From Porogramme epimiltina (taxonomy: Eukaryota > Basidiomycota > Agaricomycetes > Polyporales > Polyporaceae), in the NCBI GenBank assembly GCA_900155495.1, contig FTLJ01000794.1, positions 1 through 64,000 on the forward strand: a stretch of 64,000 nucleotides of DNA. Reading direction: 5' to 3'. Below are positions 44,722-56,333 of this stretch, in pieces; positions within the stretch are counted from its first letter, which is position 1; each line of letters begins with the position of its first letter. The notes beneath the pieces are model-generated. The model saw only the letters and a program-made list of their open reading frames with translations, made no database searches and was not told the origin of the DNA. Position numbers and translations under genes: made by a program.

Positions 44722-47700
44722 CTACGTCGACTTGAGCGTGACCTCGGAGAGCGTCTTGAACGCGTCGCGGTACGCGTCGAGCAGCGCCTTGACGCGCGCG
44801 CGCTCCGCAACGAGCGCCTCGTCCTCGTTCAGCAGCTCGCCGAACAGCTCGGGCTTGTACAGCGCGCTCACGAGGCGGTGCTGCACCTGCTGCGACGTGT
44901 TGTTCACGAGCAGGTGCATGATCGCCTTCGGGACGAGGTCCTGGATCGTCTGCCGGACGATGCCGAAGTACGACTGGATGAGCGAGCGGATGAGCGACGT
45001 CTCCATCTCCTCGCGCATCGTCAGCTGTGCCGCGCCGTCGGGGATCTGTGCCTACGCGCGTGAGTTGGGGATCGAAGGGGAGAGGCACGTGACTTACCGC
45101 CTCGATGTGCTTGCCTAGGCTCTTCATGTCGTACGCCGCGTTGCTCCGGTCCATCGTCCGCTTCCCCGCCATCAGCCCGCTCTCCAGCGAGGGGTCTGCC
45201 CCGCTCACGTCGCGCCCTGTCGCCGCCCCCGCCGCGCGCTCGACGTTCGGGCCCGACAGCGGGCCCGGGCCGTTCTGCCCGAAGAAGTAGTTCAGGAACG
45301 TCTCCTTCGCCGTCCCGTTCTGCGGGGACGTGCCCGTTGCAGACGCCCCGGAGACATTGCGAGACGCCGCATTCCCGGAATGATGGTGGTGATGATGGTG
45401 CCGGGGCGGAACCACCGTCGGGAGGGGAGATGAGGGGGCGCCGTGCCGCCGGTCGGAGGGCGAGGTCGACGCGGAACGGGCGATGCTTGTGTTCGAGCCA
45501 TTCGGAAGACCGTTGGCCGCCGGCTCGTCTGTGGACTCGTCGTCTTCTGTCGGTGAAGAAGCGCCGTTGATCGACTCGACGGAGGAGGCCTGGGCGTAGT
45601 CGAGGGATTTGTGCTGTTGTGATCAGTGCCTCTGGGGGAACCGAGAGGGGCGGGCACTTACTCGGGGGAGGATCTGTTTTGGTGGGTTCGCCATCGAGTG
45701 CGCGGCGGCGGCGGAGCCCTGGATGAATGCCGGGTGGTTGGTGTTGATGTATGCGGTCTGGATGTCGATCAGGCTTTGGGTGTAGTCCGTCGCGGGCCCG
45801 AGGCGTTCCCTCAGCAGTTCAGACACGACCTCGACCAGTTGTGCGTGGAGCCTCGGGAACCGTTGGAGTTCCTGTAAATGGCATGGGAACGTGTCGGCCA
45901 TAGCCAGTGAATGGAGGACGTACCGCGCTAGTGCAATTGTGACAGATCTTGACCAGCTCCTCGTACACGAGCTCCACGCACCGCAGGCTCGGCGCTTCCA
46001 GAAGCTTGATCTGCGGCTTCACCAACAAGTCGAACGCGATCTCGGGCACAAACAGGCTCGGCCGCGGGCCGGTCGAATTCCTGATCGCGGTCCGGATGTC
46101 TTGGCTGTCGAGGTTGTGCGTCGCGTCGATGCTCGTCAGCGCCGTCCCGAACACGTCGTTGAAGATGTAGTATATCCGCGCGCCGCCCGAGAGCTCCTTC
46201 GTCGAGATGTCCATGTTCGTGCCGTCGATCGACGCCACAAAGTCGCGCGCGAACTGCGTCATGAGCCGGAGGACGAGCGCGCCCTGCTGGTTCTTGTCGC
46301 CGTAGATCGCCGCGTCCCCGAACGAGTTGAGCTCCTGCTGCGCCTGGCCCATCAGCGTGTTCAGCCGCGCCTTCATGTCCGGCAGCTTCTCCCGGATGTG
46401 GTTCATCAGCACCGCGTTGAGCGACTTGGCGAGGTACCGCGTCCCGTTCTTGTGCGCGATGTTCCGGTACGCCGGGTGGCTCCGGAAGAACTCGGCCTCG
46501 GACTCGAGCGCGTCCGACATGGGCTTCTCGACGTTGATGTCCGCCTGCGAGCGGTTCACGACGCCGATGAAGCCGAGCTTGAGCGGGTACACGCGCCCGG
46601 TGAGGATGTCGAGCGCGTTCGTGCCCGCGTCCATCAGGTCGAGCTTCGTGAGGACGCCAATCGTGCGCCGCCCTTGGGGGTCCACGGAGCGCGCGAGCTT
46701 GAGCGCTTCTGAGTTTGCGAGGTCGACGTTTGCCGCGGATACGGCAAGGATCACGCTGCGCCACGGTCAGCGCGACGCGCGCGCGAGTGAAGAGTTACGT
46801 ACCAGTTCGGTTTTGAGATGTAGTCGAGGACGAGGCTCCGTATTTGCCTTTCGATGTCACCTGGCTGGTCACCGACAGGAATCTGCGGAGAGTCAGGTCA
46901 GCACCGAGCGCGCTGCATACACACAACAATAGCCCCTCGCGTCTCTATGTGTGCTGTAAAATGACGTCCCCCATTGCACCATCTTTGTCTGCCCGGCGGT
47001 CCTTATCCTCCCATCCTCCCTTGCCCGCTAAGCCGTCCGCGTCTACCCCTAGCCCAGCTTTGACTTGCGGCGAAGGACGCGGGCATACGACAAGTTCCCC
47101 ACCCTTACCGGACGCAACGAAGTATCAATTTCTGCGCGCGACGAGTCGCGACGGCTCCATTGGCGGTTGAAGTGAACCTAGGCTCGCCGGGACTCCGGCG
47201 GATCGCGTCCGTTCAGGCATTACGCGACCCTTCAACGTAGTACCAGCGCATCCCGCGCGAGACAGACGCAGCATTTCCCTCGTCAAGGCGAGAAAGCACC
47301 GAGTGAAAGGTGCGTATGGATGCCCGTGCCAGATAGTGACGCAAAAGTCCAAAACAAGAAAGTTAGCGACAAGGGACACACCTTTGTCAAGCCAGGCAGA
47401 TCGACGAGCGTGAGGTCGAGGACATTGGGGCTATATATGCGGAGGTGAATGGGGAGCTTGCTGATGCCCTTGTTCTGGCCCGCCACCCGGAACGTCTCGG
47501 CCTCGATCTCTTTCCGGATGTCGTTGAAGTCGGAGTAGCGTTTGTCGATATGGAGGAACTGGCCCCACTCTGTGAACTCGGTTGGGTGTTCAGGCACGGG
47601 CGTGTGGATGAGTTGGAGAACAAGAGGTCTGCGGGTGACGATGCCTGAGCCACGGGGCAGGAAGTCGCGGCCGACGATACTGTGTGGTGGTGAGCGGTGT

Positions 47701-47968
47701 GGGGCAAGATAGACGAGGAGGGGTGGGCGCACGTTTCTAGTACACTAGACTTTCCTGCGGACTGACTGCCAACCTGCATCTCCTATTAGGCCGACGAAAA
47801 GCGTGAAAACACGTCTCGATACGCACCACGGCGAGCTGGGGCATGTCCAGCTCTCCGCCTAGCCGCACGTGAGCCACGGAGGTAAACGGGGAAGCAGAGG
47901 TGTCACTGACCAAGGTTGGCGAAGGTGTCCTGGAGCTTGTTGACGAGCTTGATGAGGTCCGCGTCCAT
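44722..47968 (-). CDS. DNM1: Dynamin-related GTPase, Dnm1 type
   Basis: Starts [20 protein letters not shown]. The G domain has LPQLAVV, then [12 protein letters not shown] (P-loop), [31 protein letters not shown] (switch 2) and TKLDLMDAG. The middle domain has [18 protein letters not shown] and [20 protein letters not shown], then [20 protein letters not shown] and [11 protein letters not shown] variable insert with a His run (HHHHHHH) and SFLNYFF-like [10 protein letters not shown] precedes the GED ([20 protein letters not shown] and [15 protein letters not shown]). In yeast Dnm1 drives mitochondrial and peroxisomal fission. The ETFLNYFFG and LVSALYK motifs favour Dnm1 over Vps1. About nine exons; the frame appears intact. 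It is divergent from the peptidase gene. Confidence 0.9.
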
Positions 47969-48296
47969 GGCGGGTGGGTGGGTGGTCGGGGGGTCGTGAA
48001 GGTCGTGGGGGTCGTCGTGGAGGATGCAGAGAGAGGTCTCTGCTGCAGCCGTGCGCTGAACCGAGAGCAGGCGCCAAAACGCGTCGCCACGGCCGACACG
48101 CGACGCGGCCGGCGCCTCTGCCCTCGTCCCGCTGCCGAGCCGAGCACGGGCGTGCTTGCTGTGGCACCTCCGCCTCTTCTGCGCTCGCCGCAGGTCACTC
48201 GACCTCTTCCCTCTCTCTCCTCCGCCCTCCGCCCTCTGCCGCCTGCCCACGTCACCCCTGCGCTCGCTCTCGCCGTCCGCCCACGTCCGCGCGGCG
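47969..48296. promoter_or_regulatory. Bidirectional promoter of DNM1 and the dipeptidyl aminopeptidase
   Basis: Only 328 bp lie between the two start codons. The region is C/T-rich on the side of the peptidase (48180-48280), as in many fungal core promoters. No TATA box stands out. Confidence 0.55.
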
Positions 48297-51200
48297 ATGA
48301 GCACCGACGACTTCTTCGAGCGCGGCTCCTCCAATCCCCACGCACACAGCACCGCCTACCCGCCCAAGCCAGAGACCTACTACGGCGAAGGCCCCTTCGA
48401 CCCACCAAGCTCAGACGATGAGGCCGACCAGCTGCTAGAGAAGGGAGAGGAGCGCAGTGGGCGCATGATCGAGGAGGATGGAGACCTGGTCATTGGAAAG
48501 CGCGACAAGGTGCGTCTCCTGCGCCCCCTGGCCTGTGTCCCCTCACTCAAACTCTGGCCTGCAGAAACGACCCGCGTCGCTCAAATACCTCATAATATCT
48601 CTCGCGTCTCTCATTACAATCGCTGTTATCATTGGTATATTCGCCGCGCGCTCCTACACAGGCACCCCTTTCCGCATACAGGGCGTACAGCACCTCACCA
48701 TGGACCATGTCTTCAACGGCACCTTTTCCGCACATAGATCGGACGTGCACTGGGTCCCAGAAGGTGTGTCCCCCCTCCATTGTTGTGTCTCCCGATGTCC
48801 GCATACCTCGAGTTGTACGAGCCGCCGGATACGGCCGTGCGTCCATATGCCCGTGCCCGGTACACTTCGAGTCCGTGCTCCACCATTGAATTCGGATATG
48901 AACCGTGGGCTCCGAGCTGCTCTTCCCGGATATCTCTCGGACAGACCATAGCCGCAACGCACGAGCTCCTATACACTCGCGTCGGCGATGGTCATGTATA
49001 GTGACCGGGTTTGAAGTTTCCCATTCATGGCTGTACGGTCTCAAGACCTGCGCCGCCCGCAGTGCACGCTCCGGCGGCTACTACCGACGCCGCTCTTTTT
49101 TATCTTAGACGTCGCGCATAGGTATTAACATTCACGCGCAGCGGGTGATGGCGTATTTGCAACGAGGAAGGGTAGCGGTATCGACCTCGTCGACCTAAAG
49201 ACCAACTCGTCAAGACAGCTCGTTTCTTATTCTGACATCAAAGATGTGAATAACCTCGCTCTTCTTCCATTTGTGCTGGATTTCACGCGAGATATAGGAA
49301 CGAGGCCTCCCGCTCGTATGGACCGAATGGAAATTGTCGTCCGACATGAAATACATGCTCGTCAAATCCAACCACCTCAAGGTGAGTTCCCTTACTTCCG
49401 TGACGCTACTGCGCTGACGCCCGCGCAGCAATGGCGTCACTCGAGCTTTGGCAATTACTACGTGCACGAGCTCGCGACGCAGGAGACGCGTCCGCTCAGG
49501 GCGCCGTCTCACCCTCCTGTCACCGCGTACGCCACCTGGTCCCCCTCGGGCCAGTCCATCGCGTTCGTAGCAGAAAACGACCTTTACGTCGTCCCTTCTC
49601 CCTTGTACGCTTTTTCCCTCCCCACGTTCCCAGCTGCGTAGCTCACACACATGCAGCGACGACCCTGTCCGCGTGACAACGACGGGCAACGCGTCCCTCT
49701 TCCACGGCGTCCCCGACTGGGCGTACGAGGAAGAGGTCTTCGGCGACGACTACGCGCTCTGGTGGTCCCCGGACGCGACGAAGCTCGCGTTCCTCCGCTT
49801 CGACGAGACCGCCGTCGACGAGTTCTCCTTCCCGGTGTACAACCCCTCGGACGACTCGTACGCGGTCGTGCCGTACCCGTCGCACGTGACGATGAAGTAC
49901 CCGAAGCCGGGGTACGCGAACCCGCTCGTGTCCGTGCACGTGTTTAGGCTGCACTCGTACCGCGCGGTGCTGCAGGAGGCGGGCGAGGCGAACGTGAACA
50001 AGTCGCTGCTCGCGCAGCAGGCGACGGTGCAGCTCGAGTGGACGGGACACACGACGCCGCAGGATAGGATCGTCGCGGAGGTGGCGTGGGTCGGGGACGA
50101 CGCGCTGCTGGTGCGGGAGGTGACGCGCGCGGCGGAGGATGGGGACGTGATTATGTTCGATATGACCACGCATACCTGGTTCCAAGGGACGGCGGTGCGG
50201 CGGCTCGGCAAGGATGGCGAGCAGGGTGACGCAGGTTGGATTGAGGCGGTGCGTAACGCGTGGAGGCTGGTAAAGCGGGAGCTGACACGGCCCTAACAGA
50301 TCCAGGCTATTTACCCCCTCCCGGAAGAGCTGTGGTTGAACGAAGAGGAGCCGGCATATCTCGACATCGTGCCGACTCCCGAGGGGTACAACCACGTCGC
50401 GTTGTTCAGCCCCGCGAACTCTACGACACCGCGCTTCCTGACCTCAGGCCCGTGGGAGGTGACGAGCGGGATCCTCGCCGTCGACGTGAGCCGCGGTCTC
50501 GTGTGAGTACAATCCACCCTCCGCTCAGTGCGCTGGTGCTGAATCACGTGATATGTGTAGGTATTTCCAGGCGGCGAACCCGTCCTCGACCCAGCGCCAC
50601 ATCTACTCTGTGCCGCTTCCGAAAACTGGGGACACGACGCGGGCGGAGCCGACGGCACTCACGGACACGTCCAGTGCCGGGTTTTACGAAGCGAGCTTCT
50701 CGCCCGAGGGCGGGTTCTATCTACTCAGCTACCGCGGGCCGCACGCGCCGTGGCAGCGCGTGATCCACGTCGGCGACGACAGTGCGTGCCCTTGCCCTGA
50801 GTGTGCCAAGGCGGATTGCTAACGGGCTGAACGCGCAGAGTTCGACTATGTGTTGACGGAGAACCCGCAGCTGAACACGACGCTCGCGCAGTACGAGATG
50901 CCGATCGTCACGCACTCGACGATCGAGAACGACGGCTATGGTGCGTGTGCCCTCGGCCCCCTCTCCCTCTCACTCTCTGCGTACCCTTGCTGACGCGAGC
51001 GTGTAGAATTGAACGTGCTGGAGATGCGGCCGCCGCGGATGGACGATTCGGGGCGGACGAAGTACCCGGTGCTGTTCCGGGTGTACGGCGGACCGGGTTC
51101 GCAAATGGTTGATGTGCGGTTCGGGCACGATTGGCACGACTACCTCGTCGCGGAGCTGCAGTACATCGTCGTTGTCGTCGACGGGCGCGGCACGGGCTTC

Positions 51201-51933
51201 CGCGGGCGCGCGCTGCGCAACCCGGTGAAGAACAACCTCGGGCGGTGGGAGACGGTGGACCAGATCGCGGCCGCGAAGGTGTGGGCGGCGAAGGAGTATG
51301 TGGACCCGAAGCGGATCGGCATCTGGGGATGGAGCTATGGGGGCTTCATGAGCTCGAAGGTGATCGAGGCTGACGCGGGCGTGCATTCGCTCGCAATGGC
51401 CGTTGCGGTAGGCGCTTTCCCTCACTTTGGTCGCGACATGCCGCTGAAGTTCGATCCGTCTGAAGCCTGTGACGAGCTGGAGGCTCTATGGTACGTTCGC
51501 CTAGCTTAAGCCGTCGTAAAGCTCCATTAACACCTCCGTTTCTTCAGACTCGATCTACACGGAGCGGTACATGAACCTACCGGACGCGAACCCCGAGGGG
51601 TACACGACCGCGTCGATCTCGAACGTGACGGGCTTCCACCACGCGGATTTCCTCCTCGCGCACGGCTCGGGCGACGACAACGTGCACTACGCGAACTCGG
51701 CGCACCTCATCGACATGTTCACGCGCGAGAAGGTGCGCGGGTACCGCTTCCGGATGTTCACGGACAGGTGCGTCGCGCGGCGCTCGCCTCAGGGGCGCAC
51801 AGGGGCTGACGCGCGGGGACGATGCAGCGACCACAGCATATACAGGAGGGGCGCGAACCGGGAGCTGTATGAGTTCATGACGGAGTTCTTGCTCGAGAAG
51901 TGGGGCAAGGGCGGGAAGAAGCGGACGTGGTGA
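48297..51933 (+). CDS. Dipeptidyl aminopeptidase, S9B family (Ste13/Dap2-like)
   Basis: Starts [19 protein letters not shown] cytosolic ~80-residue head is followed by a single membrane anchor ([20 protein letters not shown]), so it is a type II membrane protein of the Golgi or vacuole. A beta-propeller follows ([38 protein letters not shown], holding the Glu pair that binds the substrate N-terminus). The hydrolase domain has [17 protein letters not shown] (nucleophile Ser), [11 protein letters not shown] (Asp) and DSDHSI (His), so the triad is complete. More than ten exons; one is only 25 nt (51466-51490). Without it [20 protein letters not shown] cannot be formed. The enzyme removes X-Pro/X-Ala dipeptides. 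In yeast, Ste13 trims Kex2-cut precursors, and secreted-peptide genes lie nearby. Confidence 0.9.
51466..51490 (+). other. 25-nt microexon of the dipeptidyl aminopeptidase gene
   Basis: The 25 bases lie between TGAAG (acceptor) and GTACG (donor). They restore codons for P-V-T-S-W-R-L-Y-(D), a highly conserved S9B segment. Flanking introns are 51418-51465 (48 nt) and 51491-51547 (57 nt). Confidence 0.85.
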
Positions 51934-53355
51934 TCGCGCGTACGTGCGGAGACTGCTGAGTATCTATTTATCTCGTTACTTGGAATGTTGGATGGCTTCG
52001 TGACTCCGTCAGCTCCGCGACCGCCCTACGCCGCCGCGCAAGTGCTTGAGAAGGTGATGACTGTCCCCACGACGCCGGTCCCCACGATGCCGGTTTCGGA
52101 GCTGCGAACGACCTCATGGTTCCAGGTTGTCTCCCAGAGGGCTCGGATGCGTGCTGGAGCTGAAGCTCCCGACGGCCCCGATTCTCCGTTCTAAGCCGAT
52201 TCCTCGACTTGCCGCACATTCAATGTACAGCGCGTCCGGATCGAAGAGGACGCACACATCCGACTCGTTCCCAGAATATCTTGCAACCACATCGGGATAC
52301 CCAACGTATCGCTGCCGCCCGAGACCGGTCAGACCGCTGACCCCAGTCCCCCTCCGCGCACCACTCATTGTCGAGGGGCGCATTCTCGAAGGTTCATCCC
52401 GCCCCTCAGCCCCTGATGCTGGCTTTTCCGCCCACCTCGCGACGTCAGTCCGCGTGGACCGCTCCGACGAAATGGGGCCCTGGTGGATCTCAGGCAGAGG
52501 TTGTTGGGTGCTATTTCGACAGACCCCCTACGCGGGCGGAATAACGCACCCCTGATGGGAGCGGCAGCGGGTACTGGAGGTCAGTAAGGAGAGGGCGGTG
52601 TCGTAGCGGACGCTTATCGGGGCGGTTCATTGCGGGTGCGGGGTACCTCGGGATGGCGGAGGTGAGTGCGTCTGCGACCTGTGCGGCTCCGACTGGCTGA
52701 TCGGCCGAGGTGTGTCAGAGCCTCGACCTGTAACTGTTCAAGCACGCATTCCATGCTGGCGAGCACCGCTCGGAATGGGGCGTCCAAGCCCTCGTTTCAG
52801 CCGCTTGCTTCCCAAGTGCGCCAAGCTCATCACGGTGTAGGACGGCAAGAGTCGAACGACGACTGACGATGACCGAACGAAGTGATGTAAGCACCTGTGG
52901 GTCGAGAACTGGGCCTGACATCATCTCACAGGAACGGACATATTCGAACGCTTTTGGAGTTTTCACCCTCGATCACTCTGAAGCATCCGGCGCTCGAGAG
53001 AGGAATTTTGGCGGAGGGGCTCCTCGGCGAACAGGGAACTACCCCAGGCGGTGTCGTTCGAAGAGACACAGCCTTCTAGGAATCATTTCGACCCTCGCGG
53101 AACGTCGCTGAATATGATGATGTTTGCCGCCATACCCCCTCTCCTTCCGCCGCGAAGCCACCCCTCTGCACTTTACTTCCGCGATCACGTGATTGGAGCA
53201 CGCTCGTAACTTCCGCTCCGGCCGCCTCAAACTTGACTCCTGCCTCGATCGACTTACGGGGCGCGTCTCTCCACGGAGAATTTCAGCGGCCACAGGGGCT
53301 CCCGCTCCAGACCTGACTTCGAGCTCGTCAGCACTCCTCTTACTCGGCGATGGAA
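51934..53355. other. Intergenic region without a convincing gene
   Basis: A minus-strand frame at 52383-52114 (YVGYPDVVARYSGNESDVCV, then LFDPDALYIECAASRGIG) has protein-like composition. It may be a gene relic, but it has no recognised family or splice partners. The rest shows short frames only. Confidence 0.35.
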
Positions 53356-53362
53356 TATAAAT
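53356..53362 (+). promoter_or_regulatory. TATA box of the middle secreted-peptide gene
   Basis: TATAAAT 114 bp upstream of the ATG, followed by a C/T-rich leader. Confidence 0.6.
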
Positions 53363-53475
53363 TTCGGCAGTGTTTTCACCCACTCCCCATCCCTCGCCCT
53401 CTCCTCGACGCCTCGTCGACCTCCGCAGACCCCCTCCCTCCTCACCACACCCCTCCCTCCTCTTCCTAGACCGCC

Positions 53476-54021
53476 ATGTACTCCCGCGCCCTCCTGTTCG
53501 CCATCGCCCTCGTGGCGCTCGCGCTCATCGCTGCGGCCAACCCCGTCCCCGAGGCGCTCGTCAAGAAGGAGCTCAAGCAGTTCAACGCCCGTGCCGCGGC
53601 AGCGAAGCGCGCCTCGCGCCCCCGCCCCTCCGCCAGCCCGAGGCCCTCGCCCCGCCCTTCCAGGTATGCATCTCCTCTCGTCATTGCTGAGCGTCACGCT
53701 GATCATCGCTCACCGTTCGCAGGGCAATCGTGTACGCCCGCGAGACTGAGCCCGTTGTGGCCCCGGCCGCCCTCGACAAGCGCGCCAGGAACAGGCCCTC
53801 CCACAAGCCGTCCAAGTGAGTAGTCACCCGCTTCCCCTCGTGCATGTATCTGACATCGAGACTCGTAGGGTTCCCCGCGGTACTGCCGTGGCTACCCCGG
53901 CTCGCTCGCGGCCCTCCAGCAGGCCTTCCAGCAGGCCCTCAAACAGGCCCAAGTAAGTGGCTGGTGTATGCTTGAAACGCTCGAATGTCACGCTTACACG
54001 GCGTCGCACAGGTCCACGTAG
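53476..54021 (+). CDS. Secreted repetitive precursor with Kex2-type sites (middle copy)
   Basis: Four exons (53476-53663, 53723-53815, 53869-53952, 54012-54021) encode 124 residues. The signal peptide MYSRALLFAIALVALALIAA and pro-region VPEALVKKELKQFNAR match the two copies in the inverted arms. Cores are KRASRPRPSASPRPSPRPSR, DKRARNRPSHKPSK and a run of RPSSRPSSRPSNRPK. The same phase-2 rule holds (exons end AG or AA, next exon starts with G). The last exon codes only the end of Lys, Ser and Thr before the stop. It is outside the inverted duplication and more diverged, so it probably represents an older copy. Predicted to be secreted and cut after KR. Function unknown. Confidence 0.75.
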
Positions 54022-55022
54022 GGAGTTCGCTCCCTCTCCGCGCGTCACGAGCGCGCAGGGACTCCCACGACATCACGCACGATAGAGAGGTTCGCGACGT
54101 CGGACACTTGGACAATGTTTTCTTTTCGTTTTCGTATCAGACAGTTTCGGCAGTCCGCGTAGCTACGAGATGTGAACATATAGACTAGGTAGACACCAAA
54201 ATGACATGGGTTGCACATGTCCTTCTCCTTTGCTCCGTTTATATTTTCGTCTCGGTCAACGCGGAAGTGGGCCGAATGCGCGAGGAGTTTAACTCCATCT
54301 TCTCCGAGTCTAGAGCCCTCGTCAAACGCGCACCTCTATCGGTCGTATCATTACGCGCAGTCGAGGGCACGAATATTTGCCCGGTGCGACGAAGAGGCCG
54401 GAGCGGGGGTGGCGCTGCGGCCGTGAGTCGGACCCACTCCTCGGCTGGTCCGGCTATTCGCGTTCGACCAATCCCGTGTTGTGCATTTGCTGCGCACATC
54501 CTCACTCCCACTTTCAACGACCATGAGCCTTTGGGCAGACTGCTGAGCGTGAGGTAAGTCCGTACCATGCTTTCTGGTACAAACGCTGAAGCTTGGTGGG
54601 ATGTCACGTGGTAAGGCAGTAAAGCGCATTCGGGTCGCAGGATGCTGCTTCAACTTGTGCGCCATCAACATGCACGCCCGCTCGATTTGCTTCCGGTACT
54701 AGCGTCCTTGCTCGCGCTTTCATTTTTCATCGAGGCGGTTCAAATGGGCTGCATCGGCAGGGGCCGTCGTTCATCCTACTGCGCGTCCGAGTGGGGGCAC
54801 AACGTCGTCCGCCAAGGGCCGGCCACCGGCTGCTGCGCCTCCTCTCCCCGCACGAGTACTTACGCTCGACGTCTCGACCTCAATGCTCTTCGATAACTAC
54901 CTCATTCGCTCCTTCTCTTCCTCCACACCTCTCATTGGACTTGCTCGCTATAAACTGGTATGCGTACGTCTTCCCCCTCGCAAGTTTCCGTTCTCAAACT
55001 CCCGCCAAACAGACATCTTATA
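54022..55022. other. Intergenic region with one possible small secreted-protein frame
   Basis: At 54201 a frame opens MTWVAHVLLLCSVYIFVSV, NAEVGRMREEFNSIFSES, ALVKRAPLSVV, with a signal-peptide-like start and a KR. It loses resemblance to coding sequence after about 60 codons and has no recognised family. The GDT1 promoter lies at the right end; TATAAAC occurs at about 54949. Confidence 0.3.
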
Positions 55023-56067
55023 ATGGTGCCCCCAACACACATCCATAGCGCGACCGCCGCAGTCGACGGAGCGAGCCTCCAAACCCTCTGGCGGTCATTC
55101 GCTATGATCATCGTCTCCGAGATCGGCGACAAGACCTTCCTCATCGCCGCTATCCTTGCTATGCGCCACCCCCGCCGCCTCGTCTTCTCCGGCGCGTTCG
55201 CCTCCCTCGTCCTCATGTCCCTCCTCTCCGCCGAGCTCGGCCAAATCCTCCCCCACCTCATCCCCCGCCGCTGGACGCAGGCGTGCGCGGCGGTGCTCTT
55301 CCTCGTCTTCGGCGCCAAGACGTTCCGCGAGGGCCGCGCGATGAAGGACGGGGACGATGCGATGCAGGAGGAGATGAGGGAGGCGAAGGAGGACATCGAG
55401 GGCGACCAGGCTGTGCGGGATGCCGAGGATGTTGACGCGCTAGAGCTGGGGGAGAAGGTCGTCCCTCTCGAGGCGATGGAGAGGGGGTGCGGGTACGCTG
55501 AGGGGTGCGCGAGGAGGAGGTCGCCCACGGAACGCTCTACATCGCCCGGCCTCCCTGGTGGGTGCGCGCAGAAGGGGCTAGCGGCGTACACCGAGTCAAC
55601 GCGCAAGTTCTTCAGCTACCTGCTCGGGCCTGTGTTCGTGCAGGCGTTCGTTCTCACTTTCCTCGGGGAGTGGGGAGACCGCAGCCAGATATCCACTATC
55701 GCGTTGGCCGCCGCGGACGTGAGTCGTACGTTTCTTCATGTTCGTCAGAAGGCTGACTAGGCCCGTGCCTCTAATAGAACGTGTATGTTGTTGCTCTTGG
55801 AACCGTAGTCGGACACTCGTGTTGCACGACGCTTGCCGTGGTCGGGGGGCGGTATATTTCCACGACGAAAGTCTCCGTGAAGCACAGTGAGCACCGTCAT
55901 TTTGTTCGCGCGCCAGATCGCTCTGCTGACCGCATTCCCGTTGCGCCCCAGTAACGCTCTCTGCGAGCGCGTTATTCCTTCTCTTTGGTGTTGTATATCT
56001 GTATGAGGCCGTCACTGCGTTGGATTCGGATGGGACGGTTTTGCGCGCTGCGATGATGACGTCATAA
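55023..56067 (+). CDS. GDT1: GDT1-family (UPF0016) cation transporter
   Basis: Three exons (55023-55718, 55778-55886, 55952-56067) encode 306 residues. The two hallmark repeats are present: SEIGDKTFLIAAILAMRHPR near residue 35 and GEWGDRSQISTIALAAAD near residue 225. Each lies in a bundle of three hydrophobic helices, separated by an acidic cytosolic loop (EEMREAKEDIEGDQ, DAEDVDALELGEK). GDT1 is a Golgi Ca2+/Mn2+ transporter related to TMEM165 that supports glycosylation. The loop also contains a Cys/Arg-rich insert (residues ~155-185) not usual in the family, perhaps a retained intron. Start chosen at the ATG nearest the first helix; an in-frame upstream ATG is weaker. Confidence 0.88.
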
Positions 56068-56333
56068 CCGACGGATTTTCGTTCTGCTCTCTGTCGCCAG
56101 TGGTCTCTGGACTAGTACCACTGCGTTTGTACACTATTAGCCTATCTATATTGTGTTTTGCATACCTGGTCGTCGGCCAAGGTCGAGCGGCAGTTGGTCG
56201 CCCAGCGCAGGACGCAAGCCTGAAGGCGCTTAGACTATTTTTGTACGGCGGCAATTGCCGAGTGTGCCACGTTACAGCCCGGACCGCGACGGGAAGCGCC
56301 TGTGCAGTTTGCTATTCAACGCCGTTCTTTCGG

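Noticed and set aside
45378..45410. Simple trinucleotide repeat (CAT/ATG run) as a separate element
   Set aside because: It encodes the His run within the variable insert of DNM1 and needs no other explanation.
45891..46712. 273-codon frame antisense to DNM1
   Set aside because: Shadow of the GTPase and middle domain; composition typical of reverse-strand frames.
49643..50395. 250-codon frame antisense to the dipeptidyl aminopeptidase
   Set aside because: His/Arg/Val-rich shadow of the conserved plus-strand gene; no independent support.
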